Shown piece by piece: positions 1 to 7,956 of a stretch of DNA of 64,000 bases. The first letter of the stretch is position 1; each line of letters begins with the position of its first letter. Below the pieces are notes generated by a model. That model saw only the letters and a program-made list of their open reading frames with translations, made no database searches and was not told the DNA's origin. The stretch is taken from positions 55,147 through 119,146 of the forward strand of contig JAHECO010000009.1 in the NCBI GenBank assembly GCA_024641705.1, in the 5' to 3' direction. The DNA comes from Candidatus Kryptoniota bacterium. GTDB lineage: Bacteria; Bacteroidota; Ignavibacteria; Kryptoniales; JAKASW01. The position numbers were made by a program, and so were the translations under genes.

Positions 1-564
1 CCCGAGGAGCCTATCATATTTGCGAAAGCAGGTTCATGCGTTGTCGGTCCAACGGATGTCATCACCATACCGAGGGAATACGGGAGGATCGATCATGAAG
101 CGGAACTCGCCCTGGTGATCGGGCGTACTGCGACGCGGGTGAAGAGGAGCGAGGCATTCGGGTACGTTGCAGGGTACACGGTTGCGCAAGACATCACGGC
201 GCGCGACCTGCAGAACGCCGACCTCGCCATGACCAATCCATGGTTTCGTTCCAAGAGCTTCGACACATTCATGCCGATGGGGCCGTGGCTCGTACTCCGC
301 GACGAGATCAGACCGCCCGTCCATCTGAAGCTCGAATGCAGAGTGAACGGCCACATTCGCCAGAAGGCCAGCACACGGGACATGGTATTCGATATACCCA
401 CGGTCATCGAATTCATAACCCGGCATATCACGCTCGAGCCCGGTGATGTTATCTCGACCGGAACTCCCGAAGGTATCAGCGAAATAAAGGGCGGCGATGA
501 AATCGTTACCAGAATCGAGAAGGTAGGTGAAATGAGGAACAGGGTTCGGTTCGAATCAAGATGA
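1..564 (+). CDS. Fumarylacetoacetate hydrolase family protein, 5' end cut off
   Basis: The reading frame is open from base 1, so the start lies outside the window and about 187 C-terminal residues remain. The open frame includes the FAH-family signature DHEAELALVIG (about residues 32-42 of the fragment), whose acidic residues bind the catalytic divalent metal. Further on are FAGYTV-like VAGYTVAQDITARD, the substrate loop RSKSFDTFMPMGPW, and the closing GDVISTGTPEGI motif. Family members hydrolyse or hydrate beta-diketo acids and 2-keto-3-deoxy sugar acids, or decarboxylate oxaloacetate-like acids in the cytosol. Which of these applies cannot be told here. Its stop overlaps the next start by 4 nt (ATGA), so it belongs to the following operon. 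Confidence 0.9.
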   Translation, partial: PEEPIIFAKAGSCVVGPTDVITIPREYGRIDHEAELALVIGRTATRVKRSEAFGYVAGYTVAQDITARDLQNADLAMTNPWFRSKSFDTFMPMGPWLVLRDEIRPPVHLKLECRVNGHIRQKASTRDMVFDIPTVIEFITRHITLEPGDVISTGTPEGISEIKGGDEIVTRIEKVGEMRNRVRFESR

Positions 565-1664
565 AGATTGAGAAGATCGTCCTGACCCACGTGAGAATTC
601 CGCTCCGCGACCCGTTCAGGATCAGCAGCGGTTCGGTCTCGGAGAAGGATTCCATAATAGTTGCCATGCACTCCGAGGGGTTCATCGGCTACGGGGAAGC
701 ATCGCCAATGTCGGGTTCGTTTTATTCGGACGATACACCGGACTCAGTTTGGGCGCAGCTCGTTTCCGTGATCGGGCCGGCGATCCTGGCAGCCAGGCCC
801 GACACTCTGGAGGATGTTGATGACCTGCTGAATGATTTCGGAGGCAGCGGGTTCGCCCGCGCCGGGGCAGAAACAGCTGCCTGGGATCTGGATTCGAGGA
901 TATCCGGCCGACCGCTGCATTCCATGCTCGGCGGCATGAGGCCCGATGTTGCATCGGGCCTGGCCGTAGGGATTTATCAGTCAGTTGAAATACTCCTGAG
1001 AAGAATAGGGGAATATCTCTGCGAAGGATACAAGCGCATCAAGATAAAGATCGAGAAGGGCTGGGATGCTGAACCTTTGACGGCGATCAGAAAACATTTC
1101 GGCGATATCCCGTTGATGGTCGATGCAAATTGCGCATACGATCGGAAGGACATAGAATACCTCAGAAGACTCGATGAGTTCGGGCTGATGATGATAGAAC
1201 AACCGCTCAAGAAGGATGACCTTGAAGGTCATGCCCAGCTTCAGAGTCTTCTCAACACCCCCGTTTGTCTGGATGAGTCTGCCGAAGATATTTCTCAGGT
1301 AAGAAATGCCATAACCTTAGGAAGCTGTAGAATTGTGAACATAAAGATTCAGCGTGTCGGCGGTTTTGGCAACGCAAAGGCTATCCATGATCTGTGCTAC
1401 GGTTCAGGTTTGGGAGTATGGGCTGGAACAATGCCGGAGCTGGGGATAGGAGGGATTCACGCGCTCCTGTTGTCGACCCTTCCCGGGTTCACGTATCCGA
1501 CCGACGTCGAATCGTCGGAACGATGGTTCCTCGACGATATTGTTGTCCCCAGGTTGAAAGTGTGTAACGGCACATTCAAAGTCTCAGATTACTCCTCATA
1601 CGACATTGATACAACTGTCTTGCAAAAATACAAAGTAAAAGAAACCGCCCTGACGCTTAACTGA
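561..1664 (+). CDS. Enolase-superfamily enzyme, N-acylamino acid racemase / o-succinylbenzoate synthase-like
   Basis: This 367-residue protein has the full muconate-lactonizing-type active site: K161-x-K163 (KIKIEK), metal ligands D188 (VDAN), E213 (MIEQP) and D238 (LDES), and the opposite-face base K262 (NIKIQRVGG). The C-terminal GTMPELGIGGIHALLLSTL stretch resembles the NSAR/OSBS (MenC2) branch rather than sugar-acid dehydratases. Known members racemise N-acyl amino acids or make o-succinylbenzoate. No menaquinone genes are nearby, so racemase or epimerase activity on an acyl amino acid or related carboxylate is the better inference; the M20 peptidase at 6832 could act on such a compound. 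Start is an ATG overlapping the upstream stop. Confidence 0.85.
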   Translation: MKIEKIVLTHVRIPLRDPFRISSGSVSEKDSIIVAMHSEGFIGYGEASPMSGSFYSDDTPDSVWAQLVSVIGPAILAARPDTLEDVDDLLNDFGGSGFARAGAETAAWDLDSRISGRPLHSMLGGMRPDVASGLAVGIYQSVEILLRRIGEYLCEGYKRIKIKIEKGWDAEPLTAIRKHFGDIPLMVDANCAYDRKDIEYLRRLDEFGLMMIEQPLKKDDLEGHAQLQSLLNTPVCLDESAEDISQVRNAITLGSCRIVNIKIQRVGGFGNAKAIHDLCYGSGLGVWAGTMPELGIGGIHALLLSTLPGFTYPTDVESSERWFLDDIVVPRLKVCNGTFKVSDYSSYDIDTTVLQKYKVKETALTLN

Positions 1665-1753
1665 CCGAGCATGAAGTATATGTGTCGCTGTCTCACGTTT
1701 TGCCTGCGGGGCGGGCAATGATCGCATAGTGAATGGAGAGTGAATCATAATCG

Positions 1754-2779
1754 ATGTCCACTAAAGACGCAGCACGACTTCACACTTCGTTTATTGGGTT
1801 TGATCTGAAGAGTCCTTTGATCGTCGCTTCGGGTACTGCGAGCCATGATGTGAAGCAGGTCCAGATAGCTGAGGAAAAGGGATTCGGCGCCGTCGTATTG
1901 AAGACCGTTTGCTCGGAGAAGTACGATCACATGCGCTATTGGCCGCGCCCCCGGTACAAATTGCTGGACTGGGACAAGCAAATCGGCGGCAGGTCCAAAC
2001 AGTTCACCCTTTATTCTTACGAGCAAGGTTACAGCGGGACTCTCGACGACTACTGGGAATTCATAAGCGTTTCCAAGGCAAAGGCGAAAATCCCGATCGT
2101 TGGAAGCGCGTTTGCGGATGTACCGGAAGACTGGGTCGATCTGGCACGTCGTATTGAGCAGAGCGGGGCGGATGCGGTGGAGCTCGATATATCTTCCCCC
2201 CACCGGCCGGGAAGCCTCGGGTTTCAGGAAACATTCGTAGCTGCCATCAAATCGGTGGTGGAGGCCGTGAGCATTCCGGTACTGGTGAAGCTTGCACCCG
2301 GATCTGACGTGCTGGGCGAAAGCATAGTCGCTGAACAGTGCGGGGCGGCCGCGGTTACCCTCTGCAACCGTCTGAGAGGAATCGACGTCGACATCGAGAG
2401 CCAGCGCCCGATCCTGCACGGGTCCTATGCAGGAGTCGGCGGACCGTGGACCAAGTACTACAACTTCAGACACGTCGCCGAAGCAGCGGGGAGCCTCAAG
2501 ATCCCGATCAGTGCGAGCGGCGGAGTAATGACCGCCGAAGATGCCATCAAATATGTCCTCCTCGGCGCAAACACGGTACAGATTCTCTCGGTAATTATGG
2601 TGAACGGGTGGGATACCGCGGCGCAGATAAATTCCGGAATTCTTTCGTATCTGGAAAGAAAAGGACTGAACTCCCTCGAGGATATTCGCGGCAAAGCGCT
2701 GAGACAACTGACTCCCCCCGACAAGATCGTGCGGTGGAGCGGTGAGCCGAAGAAGGGACCACGCAATGACTGGGACTGA
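1754..2779 (+). CDS. Dihydroorotate/dihydropyrimidine dehydrogenase-like FMN protein
   Basis: A 341-residue TIM-barrel flavoprotein of the DHODH family. Recognisable segments are LKSPLIVASGTAS at the N-terminus, VELDISSPHRPG (the NxSxP-type active-site strand), VLVKLAP, and the FMN-phosphate loop ISASGGVMTAEDAIKYVLLGANTVQ. The active-site loop has Ser rather than the Cys of PreA/DPYD and class 1 DHODH enzymes (SSPH versus SCPH or SCPN), so the acid/base residue is altered. A separate 2[4Fe-4S] ferredoxin gene overlaps its end, matching the fused C-terminal domain of PreA. Reduction of a ring C=C or C=N bond is inferred; pyrimidine biosynthesis is unlikely in this catabolic setting. ATG 1754 is preceded by GGAGAG. 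Confidence 0.8.
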   Translation: MSTKDAARLHTSFIGFDLKSPLIVASGTASHDVKQVQIAEEKGFGAVVLKTVCSEKYDHMRYWPRPRYKLLDWDKQIGGRSKQFTLYSYEQGYSGTLDDYWEFISVSKAKAKIPIVGSAFADVPEDWVDLARRIEQSGADAVELDISSPHRPGSLGFQETFVAAIKSVVEAVSIPVLVKLAPGSDVLGESIVAEQCGAAAVTLCNRLRGIDVDIESQRPILHGSYAGVGGPWTKYYNFRHVAEAAGSLKIPISASGGVMTAEDAIKYVLLGANTVQILSVIMVNGWDTAAQINSGILSYLERKGLNSLEDIRGKALRQLTPPDKIVRWSGEPKKGPRNDWD

Positions 2780-3092
2780 GAAGAAATATGCAGGCCTGAA
2801 CCCGATCCCCCCTGAGTTCGCAAAAGCACAACCGCCTCTGGCACTCGTGGTGGAAGACGATTGCATCGGCTGTGATCGGTGTATACCGCTTTGCTTTTTC
2901 AATGCGATCGTGATGATAGATAAACCTGAACATAAATATAAGAGAGTAGCAGTGGTCGATCCCGACAATTGTACAGCCTGCGGGCTCTGTTTCGAGGCAT
3001 GTCCGACTGATGCGTTTGTGTGGGTGCCGGATTACTCAAACGGACGTCATGTCCCCAGGAACAAAACCGACTTGGAAGACAGAGATTTATGA
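2766..3092 (+). CDS. 2[4Fe-4S] ferredoxin-like subunit
   Basis: A small protein of 108 residues with two complete iron-sulfur motifs, CIGCDRCIPLC and CTACGLCFEACP. It resembles the ferredoxin tail of dihydropyrimidine dehydrogenase PreA, here as a separate gene overlapping the flavoprotein by 14 nt. It probably passes electrons to or from that flavoprotein. A GTG at 2742 would extend the frame, but ATG 2766 sits about 9 nt after GAAGGGA and gives a normal N-terminus. Its stop overlaps the next ATG (ATGA). Confidence 0.88.
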   Translation: MTGTEKKYAGLNPIPPEFAKAQPPLALVVEDDCIGCDRCIPLCFFNAIVMIDKPEHKYKRVAVVDPDNCTACGLCFEACPTDAFVWVPDYSNGRHVPRNKTDLEDRDL

Positions 3093-3709
3093 GGATTGTA
3101 GACCTGACACATCCGATTACCGAAACGATCCCGGTCTACTTTCCATGGCATCCCCCGACCGTTATCGAACAAACGGCCGACTATCACGAGAATCAATGTG
3201 TCGTTCACCGGCTCACGATCGGCACTCACACCGGTACACATGTCGACGCACCCCGGCACATTTTTGAGGGTATGCACTCCATCGACGAGTATGATTTAGA
3301 TCTCTGGTACGCAGACGCCCAGGTCCTGGACTTCACCCCGCGTCAGAAGGGACAGGTGATCACGCCGGAGGAACTTCACGGGAAGGATTTAGCGGACGGA
3401 ATCGGAGTGATAATCAAGACCGGATGGGACGCATTTTTCGGCTTGCCCGACTATTACAGAACCTATCCGCCACTGAGTAGGGAAGCTGCGGAATATCTCG
3501 CCGAAAAAAGAATAAGATTCCTTGCCTCCGATACGCCGTACACTCTGGATGTCCACAAGGTCCTTTTGAAACGAGGCATACCGCTCATCACGAATCTCAA
3601 TAATACGTCGGTCCTGCGCTCCGGAATACTCAAGCTGATTACGGCGCCTCTTCCGATCAAGGGAGCCGACGGTTCTCCCGCCCGTGTCATGGCGTTGATA
3701 GACTACTGA
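3089..3709 (+). CDS. Cyclase family protein (kynurenine formamidase-like metal hydrolase)
   Basis: A 206-residue protein of the PF04199 cyclase family. The N-terminal VDLTHPITETIPVY and the metal-binding signature HTGTHVDAPRH (near residues 50-60) are diagnostic. RFLASDTPYTLD and GIPLITNLNNTS match conserved downstream blocks. Characterised members include kynurenine formamidase KynB, isatin hydrolase and polyketide cyclases, which hydrolyse cyclic amides or N-formyl groups with a bound divalent metal. Next to a ring-reducing flavoprotein, it is a good candidate for ring opening. ATG 3089 overlaps the ferredoxin stop; a longer frame from 3020 is rejected because it lies inside the ferredoxin gene. 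Confidence 0.85.
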   Translation: MRIVDLTHPITETIPVYFPWHPPTVIEQTADYHENQCVVHRLTIGTHTGTHVDAPRHIFEGMHSIDEYDLDLWYADAQVLDFTPRQKGQVITPEELHGKDLADGIGVIIKTGWDAFFGLPDYYRTYPPLSREAAEYLAEKRIRFLASDTPYTLDVHKVLLKRGIPLITNLNNTSVLRSGILKLITAPLPIKGADGSPARVMALIDY

Positions 3710-3776
3710 CGCAGGCGCGGAAGCCATTTTGCATCAACGTCTCAACATAGAAGCTGGAAAAAGACAGGAGTAAAAC

Positions 3777-5405
3777 ATGAAGTCAGTTACGTCATTCATG
3801 GGAAGAATTATCACATTCTCTCTCCTTGCGGCGATCGGATTGCTGATATCGGGCAGCCAGGTTTCTGCCAAGTACAAGGAGAAAACCATTCATTGCACTG
3901 CTATGAGTGTGGAAGGAAACTGGGAGATAAACGGGGACCTCCCGCGTGAGGCTCTCCTCATCAGTCTACAGGGACTTGTCAACAGGACGGGCCCCAGGCT
4001 CTACCTGCTGTACGGGAGCGATTACGATTATGGCAACGTGCAGGCCCTTCTGGATTATTACCACGCGGACCATCACGTAGAGTACACCATGATCAAATCG
4101 ATTCCTGATGCCCTTGCGAAGTTCCGTAAGTATGTAAAAGGGTACATCGTATATGATCAGAAGATAAGGGACTCAATTGTGCTCTCCTTCACTGCCGCAG
4201 GAATAATGGACGGTGTCGTTGTGGCTCCCGATCAAGTCCCGATGATGAAGAAGCTCGGCTTCAAGGAGCTTGCCAATTATGATGGCAAGTTCGAAAGCAT
4301 GGACACCACGCAGATATACCAGTGGGCGTATGACCACTTCTGGAATAAGTGCTCTCACAAGGAGCTGATTTACATGGGTGGTGTAGAGGGCAAATACATG
4401 AAACCTGGCATTGCGGACCTGGGAATTGCCAATCGCGCATTCTTCTTTGATCTTTCCACGGACCCCAGGGGCGGCACACAGTACAAGCTTGCCTCAATGC
4501 TCTACAGCAAGATGAAACCATTTTCTTTTATTTTCGGCTGGCACTCCTATATGAAGGACACAGAGCATTCATCCGTGACATTGGCTTCCCACTACGCTCT
4601 TCGTGTAGAGGGGCTGAATACAAATCCCAACATGAGCTTCCATCGCTGGATCAAACTGCCCCCGGGATACAAATTCCGTTCTCATCACGGCGACTTGAAA
4701 AATCTGAAGGTTGAGAATAAGATATATGTGTCGTTCATTCAGAGCGACGGTCTGGGCATCGGTGCATGGCTGAGGCCGGGAAGAGGGCAGATTCCTTACG
4801 CTTGGGAAGTCAACATGTATTGGTACAACTACGCACCGGCCATACTGCAGTACTACTATTCGCAGGCGACGCCGAACGATGAGTTCATCGGGACGCTCGG
4901 CGGACCGAGCTATATGTACCCGAAGGCGATTCCTGACAAGTACAGGCCTACTGCGTTCAAGATGGCTGCTAGGCTGATCAAAGACCTTGACATCAACATG
5001 TTCGAGATTTTCGACGCTTCCGATTCTCTGACCAGGGACCTGCCGAAAAAAGTAGTTGATGAATACCTGAAATATATGCCGAACGAGATCGGATTTGTTA
5101 ACGGCTACGGCCCTGCCCATACTTTTGCAATCGAGGATGGAAGACCGTTTATGTCATTCGACTATTATCTCCCCCCGACGAGGACGATCAAAGAGGCGGA
5201 CGCTGATCTCGAAGAGTTGGCGAAAATGAATCCGAAGCGGCCGTATTTCATCTGCTTCCACGTGCGCGAATACACAGACGTAAAGGGCGTAATGGATATC
5301 ATGAAGGGTGTCGGTCCGGAATTCAAGATCGTGCCTTTGGACGTGTTTCTTAAACTCGCAGGGATGGCACCGACATTCAAAACACAATATCAATTCACGC
5401 GATAA
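3777..5405 (+). CDS. Secreted GxGYxYP-family putative glycoside hydrolase
   Basis: A 542-residue exported protein. The N-terminus has a signal peptide (SLLAAIGLLISGSQVSA, cut near residue 31). REALLISLQGLVNRTGPRLY matches the N-terminal GxGYxYP domain, and FIGTLGGPSYMYPKAIP (about residues 374-390) is a variant of the GxGYxYP motif that names the C-terminal domain. The family is predicted, not proven, to act on glycans and is typical of Bacteroidota polysaccharide loci. ATG 3777 follows GACAGGAG. It begins the exported-protein block of this region. Confidence 0.78.
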   Translation: MKSVTSFMGRIITFSLLAAIGLLISGSQVSAKYKEKTIHCTAMSVEGNWEINGDLPREALLISLQGLVNRTGPRLYLLYGSDYDYGNVQALLDYYHADHHVEYTMIKSIPDALAKFRKYVKGYIVYDQKIRDSIVLSFTAAGIMDGVVVAPDQVPMMKKLGFKELANYDGKFESMDTTQIYQWAYDHFWNKCSHKELIYMGGVEGKYMKPGIADLGIANRAFFFDLSTDPRGGTQYKLASMLYSKMKPFSFIFGWHSYMKDTEHSSVTLASHYALRVEGLNTNPNMSFHRWIKLPPGYKFRSHHGDLKNLKVENKIYVSFIQSDGLGIGAWLRPGRGQIPYAWEVNMYWYNYAPAILQYYYSQATPNDEFIGTLGGPSYMYPKAIPDKYRPTAFKMAARLIKDLDINMFEIFDASDSLTRDLPKKVVDEYLKYMPNEIGFVNGYGPAHTFAIEDGRPFMSFDYYLPPTRTIKEADADLEELAKMNPKRPYFICFHVREYTDVKGVMDIMKGVGPEFKIVPLDVFLKLAGMAPTFKTQYQFTR

Positions 5406-5422
5406 ACTCTCAAGGTTTGAAA

Positions 5423-5986
5423 ATGAAAAAGTATGTAGTTCATAGTTGGACAATTGCGGCGGTTCTGCTCATCTCGGCTACACTGCTGAGTTGTAGCGCG
5501 AACGCCCAGAGTTTTGCAGGCACATGGAAGTATGACAACAAAGCCAGCAAGAACGTCGGAGCTTTCTTCGAGTCAGGTGAAATACGCTATATGCTCAAGA
5601 TCGCTTCCGATGGAAACGGGAAAATGAAGATCGACCACCTGACTACTACCGAAGCAGGCTGGAAGACGAAGACACTCAACATAGACCTCAATGGCCCCGA
5701 AACCAGTTCGACATATCCGAGGGGCGACTTCTACCTGTTCAGTTTTGAAGCGGTCGCAATCGGGCCGGACCAGACTATCACGGCAAAGGCCGTACAAGGC
5801 AGCAATAAGTCTGAATTCGATGTTAACCTGCACTACACGGTACTGGTTTCTCAAGGTACTTACGACATCGTGGAGCACGATCACTACCAGCTCTCTCCCG
5901 ACGGCAATACGCTCACGGTTACGTCGACCCGGAATTCTCGTGTCGAGGACGAGCCGGCGGTCTACGTTTTCCAACGAGGAAACTGA
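5423..5986 (+). CDS. Small secreted protein of unknown function, paralogue of 6255-6806
   Basis: A 187-residue protein with a signal peptide. LLSCSANA could be read as a weak lipobox or as a signal peptidase I site after ANA. The mature part begins SFAGTWKYDNKASKN, a lipocalin-like or extracellular beta-barrel style opening, and ends SPDGNTLTVTSTRNSR...VYVFQR. It aligns along its whole length with the next gene: both have DLNGPET, EAVAIG, VSQGTY and SPDG-LTVT blocks. ATG 5423 is chosen over TTG 5417 because AAGG at 5412-5415 is properly spaced. I do not recognise a function. Confidence 0.75.
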   Translation: MKKYVVHSWTIAAVLLISATLLSCSANAQSFAGTWKYDNKASKNVGAFFESGEIRYMLKIASDGNGKMKIDHLTTTEAGWKTKTLNIDLNGPETSSTYPRGDFYLFSFEAVAIGPDQTITAKAVQGSNKSEFDVNLHYTVLVSQGTYDIVEHDHYQLSPDGNTLTVTSTRNSRVEDEPAVYVFQRGN

Positions 5987-6005
5987 GTGTCGGAACACGA
6001 TTCAC

Positions 6006-6045
6006 ATTCATTCACCCGGGGGAGATGTTCCCCGGGCGAATGAAT
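6006..6045 (+). terminator. Strong hairpin between paralogous small genes
   Basis: Inverted repeat: 6006-6013 pairs with 6038-6045 and 6015-6021 with 6030-6036, with one A/C mismatch and an 8-nt loop. There is no T tract after it, so it may be an mRNA-stabilising or attenuating stem rather than a classic intrinsic terminator. The rest of 5987-6254 shows nothing else recognisable. Confidence 0.5.
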
Positions 6046-6254
6046 TCTTGAACGGCCTGGCATCTCACCTTCACGGGCAGGGTTAGGTCCTCGCAAAGGA
6101 TCAGAAGGATCATAGCCGGCTGTCAATGGTAGATTCATGAAATGGTTGTTCTTGTCGGCATCACTTTTTCAATGCAAGTTTCGGGCTATTCTCTTTCACA
6201 ATTGTGATGTCAATTATAGCTGTCACGTAACACGCTAAACTCAGAGGCTGTAAA

Positions 6255-6806
6255 ATGAAACAGAGGATTACTTACACTTGGATGATCATGGTTTCTGCAT
6301 TCCTCGTTCTCTCGCTGTCCAAATTAAGCAGCGCCCAGGACTTCTCAGGCCTCTGGGAACTCGATTTTGGACAGAGCAAGCAAGCCGATTTCTTTGATCA
6401 GAGAAGTATCGTCCTGAAGATCTCCCCGATGGACGGAAACAAGATGACAATAGAACAGACCACCACGACTGAGTACACTACATCGGTGGGGACAACGATC
6501 ATCGATTTGAACGGCCCCGAGACTACTTCTACCTGGGCGCAAGGGGACCTGCCTTATTACGGCTATGAAGCCGTTGCCATCGGAAAAGATCAATCTGTCG
6601 AAACGAAAGCCGTTCAGGGTGCCGACAAATCGTCGTTTGAAGCGACATTTACCTTTCATGCTGTCGTGTCTCAGGGCACGTATACAGTGGTAATGCACAG
6701 CCTGTACAGGCTATCTCCCGATGGGAAGACACTGACAGTAACCACGACAAGGAACACAAGGGAGAATGGAAGTCCGGTTGTCTACATCTTCCGGAAGGTA
6801 GATTGA
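6255..6806 (+). CDS. Small secreted protein of unknown function, paralogue of 5423-5986
   Basis: A 183-residue protein with a clear signal peptide (MIMVSAFLVLSLSKLSSA). The mature protein starts QDFSGLWELDFGQSKQ and shares all conserved blocks with the gene before it, so the pair arose by tandem duplication. Both look like all-beta extracellular proteins. This copy has no Cys at the cleavage region, so it is probably periplasmic or secreted rather than lipid-anchored. Function unknown. Confidence 0.75.
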   Translation: MKQRITYTWMIMVSAFLVLSLSKLSSAQDFSGLWELDFGQSKQADFFDQRSIVLKISPMDGNKMTIEQTTTTEYTTSVGTTIIDLNGPETTSTWAQGDLPYYGYEAVAIGKDQSVETKAVQGADKSSFEATFTFHAVVSQGTYTVVMHSLYRLSPDGKTLTVTTTRNTRENGSPVVYIFRKVD

Positions 6807-6831
6807 CCCGGAATATTTGATCCGATTTGAT

Positions 6832-7956
6832 ATGATTAATATCGTTAAACTTCTCGAAGAGCTCGTTGCGATCCCAAGCATGAACCCGATGGGAAGCGAC
6901 CGAACCGGACCAGAATATTCTGAAGGCGCTGTTGCAGATTTTCTGGCGTCGTTTCTTTCCAGAAATGGAATTGACTGCGAGACTTATGAGGTCATGCCGG
7001 GCCGCAAGAACCTTGTCGGATTCGTGGACGCCGGAGCGAAGAAGACAATAATGTTGGAGGCGCACCTCGATACGGTCCCAGCAGACAACATGGAGATCGA
7101 TCCATTCAATCCAGCTCTGAAAGACGGGCGCATCTACGGCCGCGGATCGTGTGACACGAAGGCATCGCTTGCGGTTTTTTTCGGTACCGCCGCCAACGTG
7201 TCCGTGCGTCGGCGGGACATGAAGTACAACATACAGCTGCTGGCCACGTGCGATGAAGAACACGGTTTCAGCGGCGCGCGAGCCGCGGCTGAACGCGGAC
7301 TCAGGGCGGACTTCGCTGTGGCGGGAGAGCCGACGGGCCTGCGGATCGTTCGGGCGCATAAAGGTGTTATGAGGTGGAAAATCAAGGCGACGGGGAAAGC
7401 ATCCCATTCGGCGTACCCTGAGCTCGGGCAGAACGCGATCTACGCGATGGCCAAGGCCGTCAATCGGATCGCATCGTATGCGTCGCGCCTGCGGAACGGG
7501 CGTAAGCATGAACTTCTTGGATCTCCATCGCTGAGTGTGGGCATCATCAACGGCGGTCATACCGTGAATATTGTGCCGGACAAATGCACAATTGAAATAG
7601 ATCGTAGATTGATACCCGGGGAAACAAAAGAATCTGTGTTGGAAGCAGTCACTTCGCTTCTGAACGGGCTCCCTTCTCTGGAAGTTGAAGAGCCTTATCT
7701 TATCGCACCGTCTGTCAACGTCGATCCATCATCGGAAATAGTTGTCGCGCTTTCACGGGCCGTGGAGGACACTCTGGGCGAAGTGGTTGTGGAAGGGGCA
7801 AACTATGCCACGGATGCTGGAGTGTTCAATGAGGCAGGGACGCCCTCCGTCGTTTTCGGTCCCGGTGATATCAAAGACGCCCATACTTCGACGGAATCTG
7901 TCGATCTTTCGCAGGTCGAATCCGCAACAAACATTCTGGAGAGACTCCTATTTTGA
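6832..7956 (+). CDS. M20 family metallopeptidase / deacylase (ArgE/DapE-like)
   Basis: A 374-residue cytosolic di-zinc hydrolase. Visible active-site elements are EAHLDTVPAD (His ligand and supporting Asp), GRGSCDTKAS (bridging Asp), CDEEHGFSG (general base and ligand Glu pair), VAGEPTG (third ligand region) and the distal His in KDAHTSTESVDL. The family removes N-acyl groups from amino acids (ArgE, DapE) or cleaves peptides. Together with the racemase-like enzyme at 561 it could process an N-acyl amino compound; that link is inference. TTG 6817 lies upstream, but ATG 6832 gives the usual N-terminus (INIVKLLEELVAIPS). Confidence 0.88.
   Translation: MINIVKLLEELVAIPSMNPMGSDRTGPEYSEGAVADFLASFLSRNGIDCETYEVMPGRKNLVGFVDAGAKKTIMLEAHLDTVPADNMEIDPFNPALKDGRIYGRGSCDTKASLAVFFGTAANVSVRRRDMKYNIQLLATCDEEHGFSGARAAAERGLRADFAVAGEPTGLRIVRAHKGVMRWKIKATGKASHSAYPELGQNAIYAMAKAVNRIASYASRLRNGRKHELLGSPSLSVGIINGGHTVNIVPDKCTIEIDRRLIPGETKESVLEAVTSLLNGLPSLEVEEPYLIAPSVNVDPSSEIVVALSRAVEDTLGEVVVEGANYATDAGVFNEAGTPSVVFGPGDIKDAHTSTESVDLSQVESATNILERLLF

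Noticed and set aside
1745..2968. Long minus-strand frame of 407 codons opposite the flavoprotein
   Set aside because: It has no recognisable domain and lies antisense to a clear DHODH-like gene with a normal RBS; it is a codon-usage shadow.
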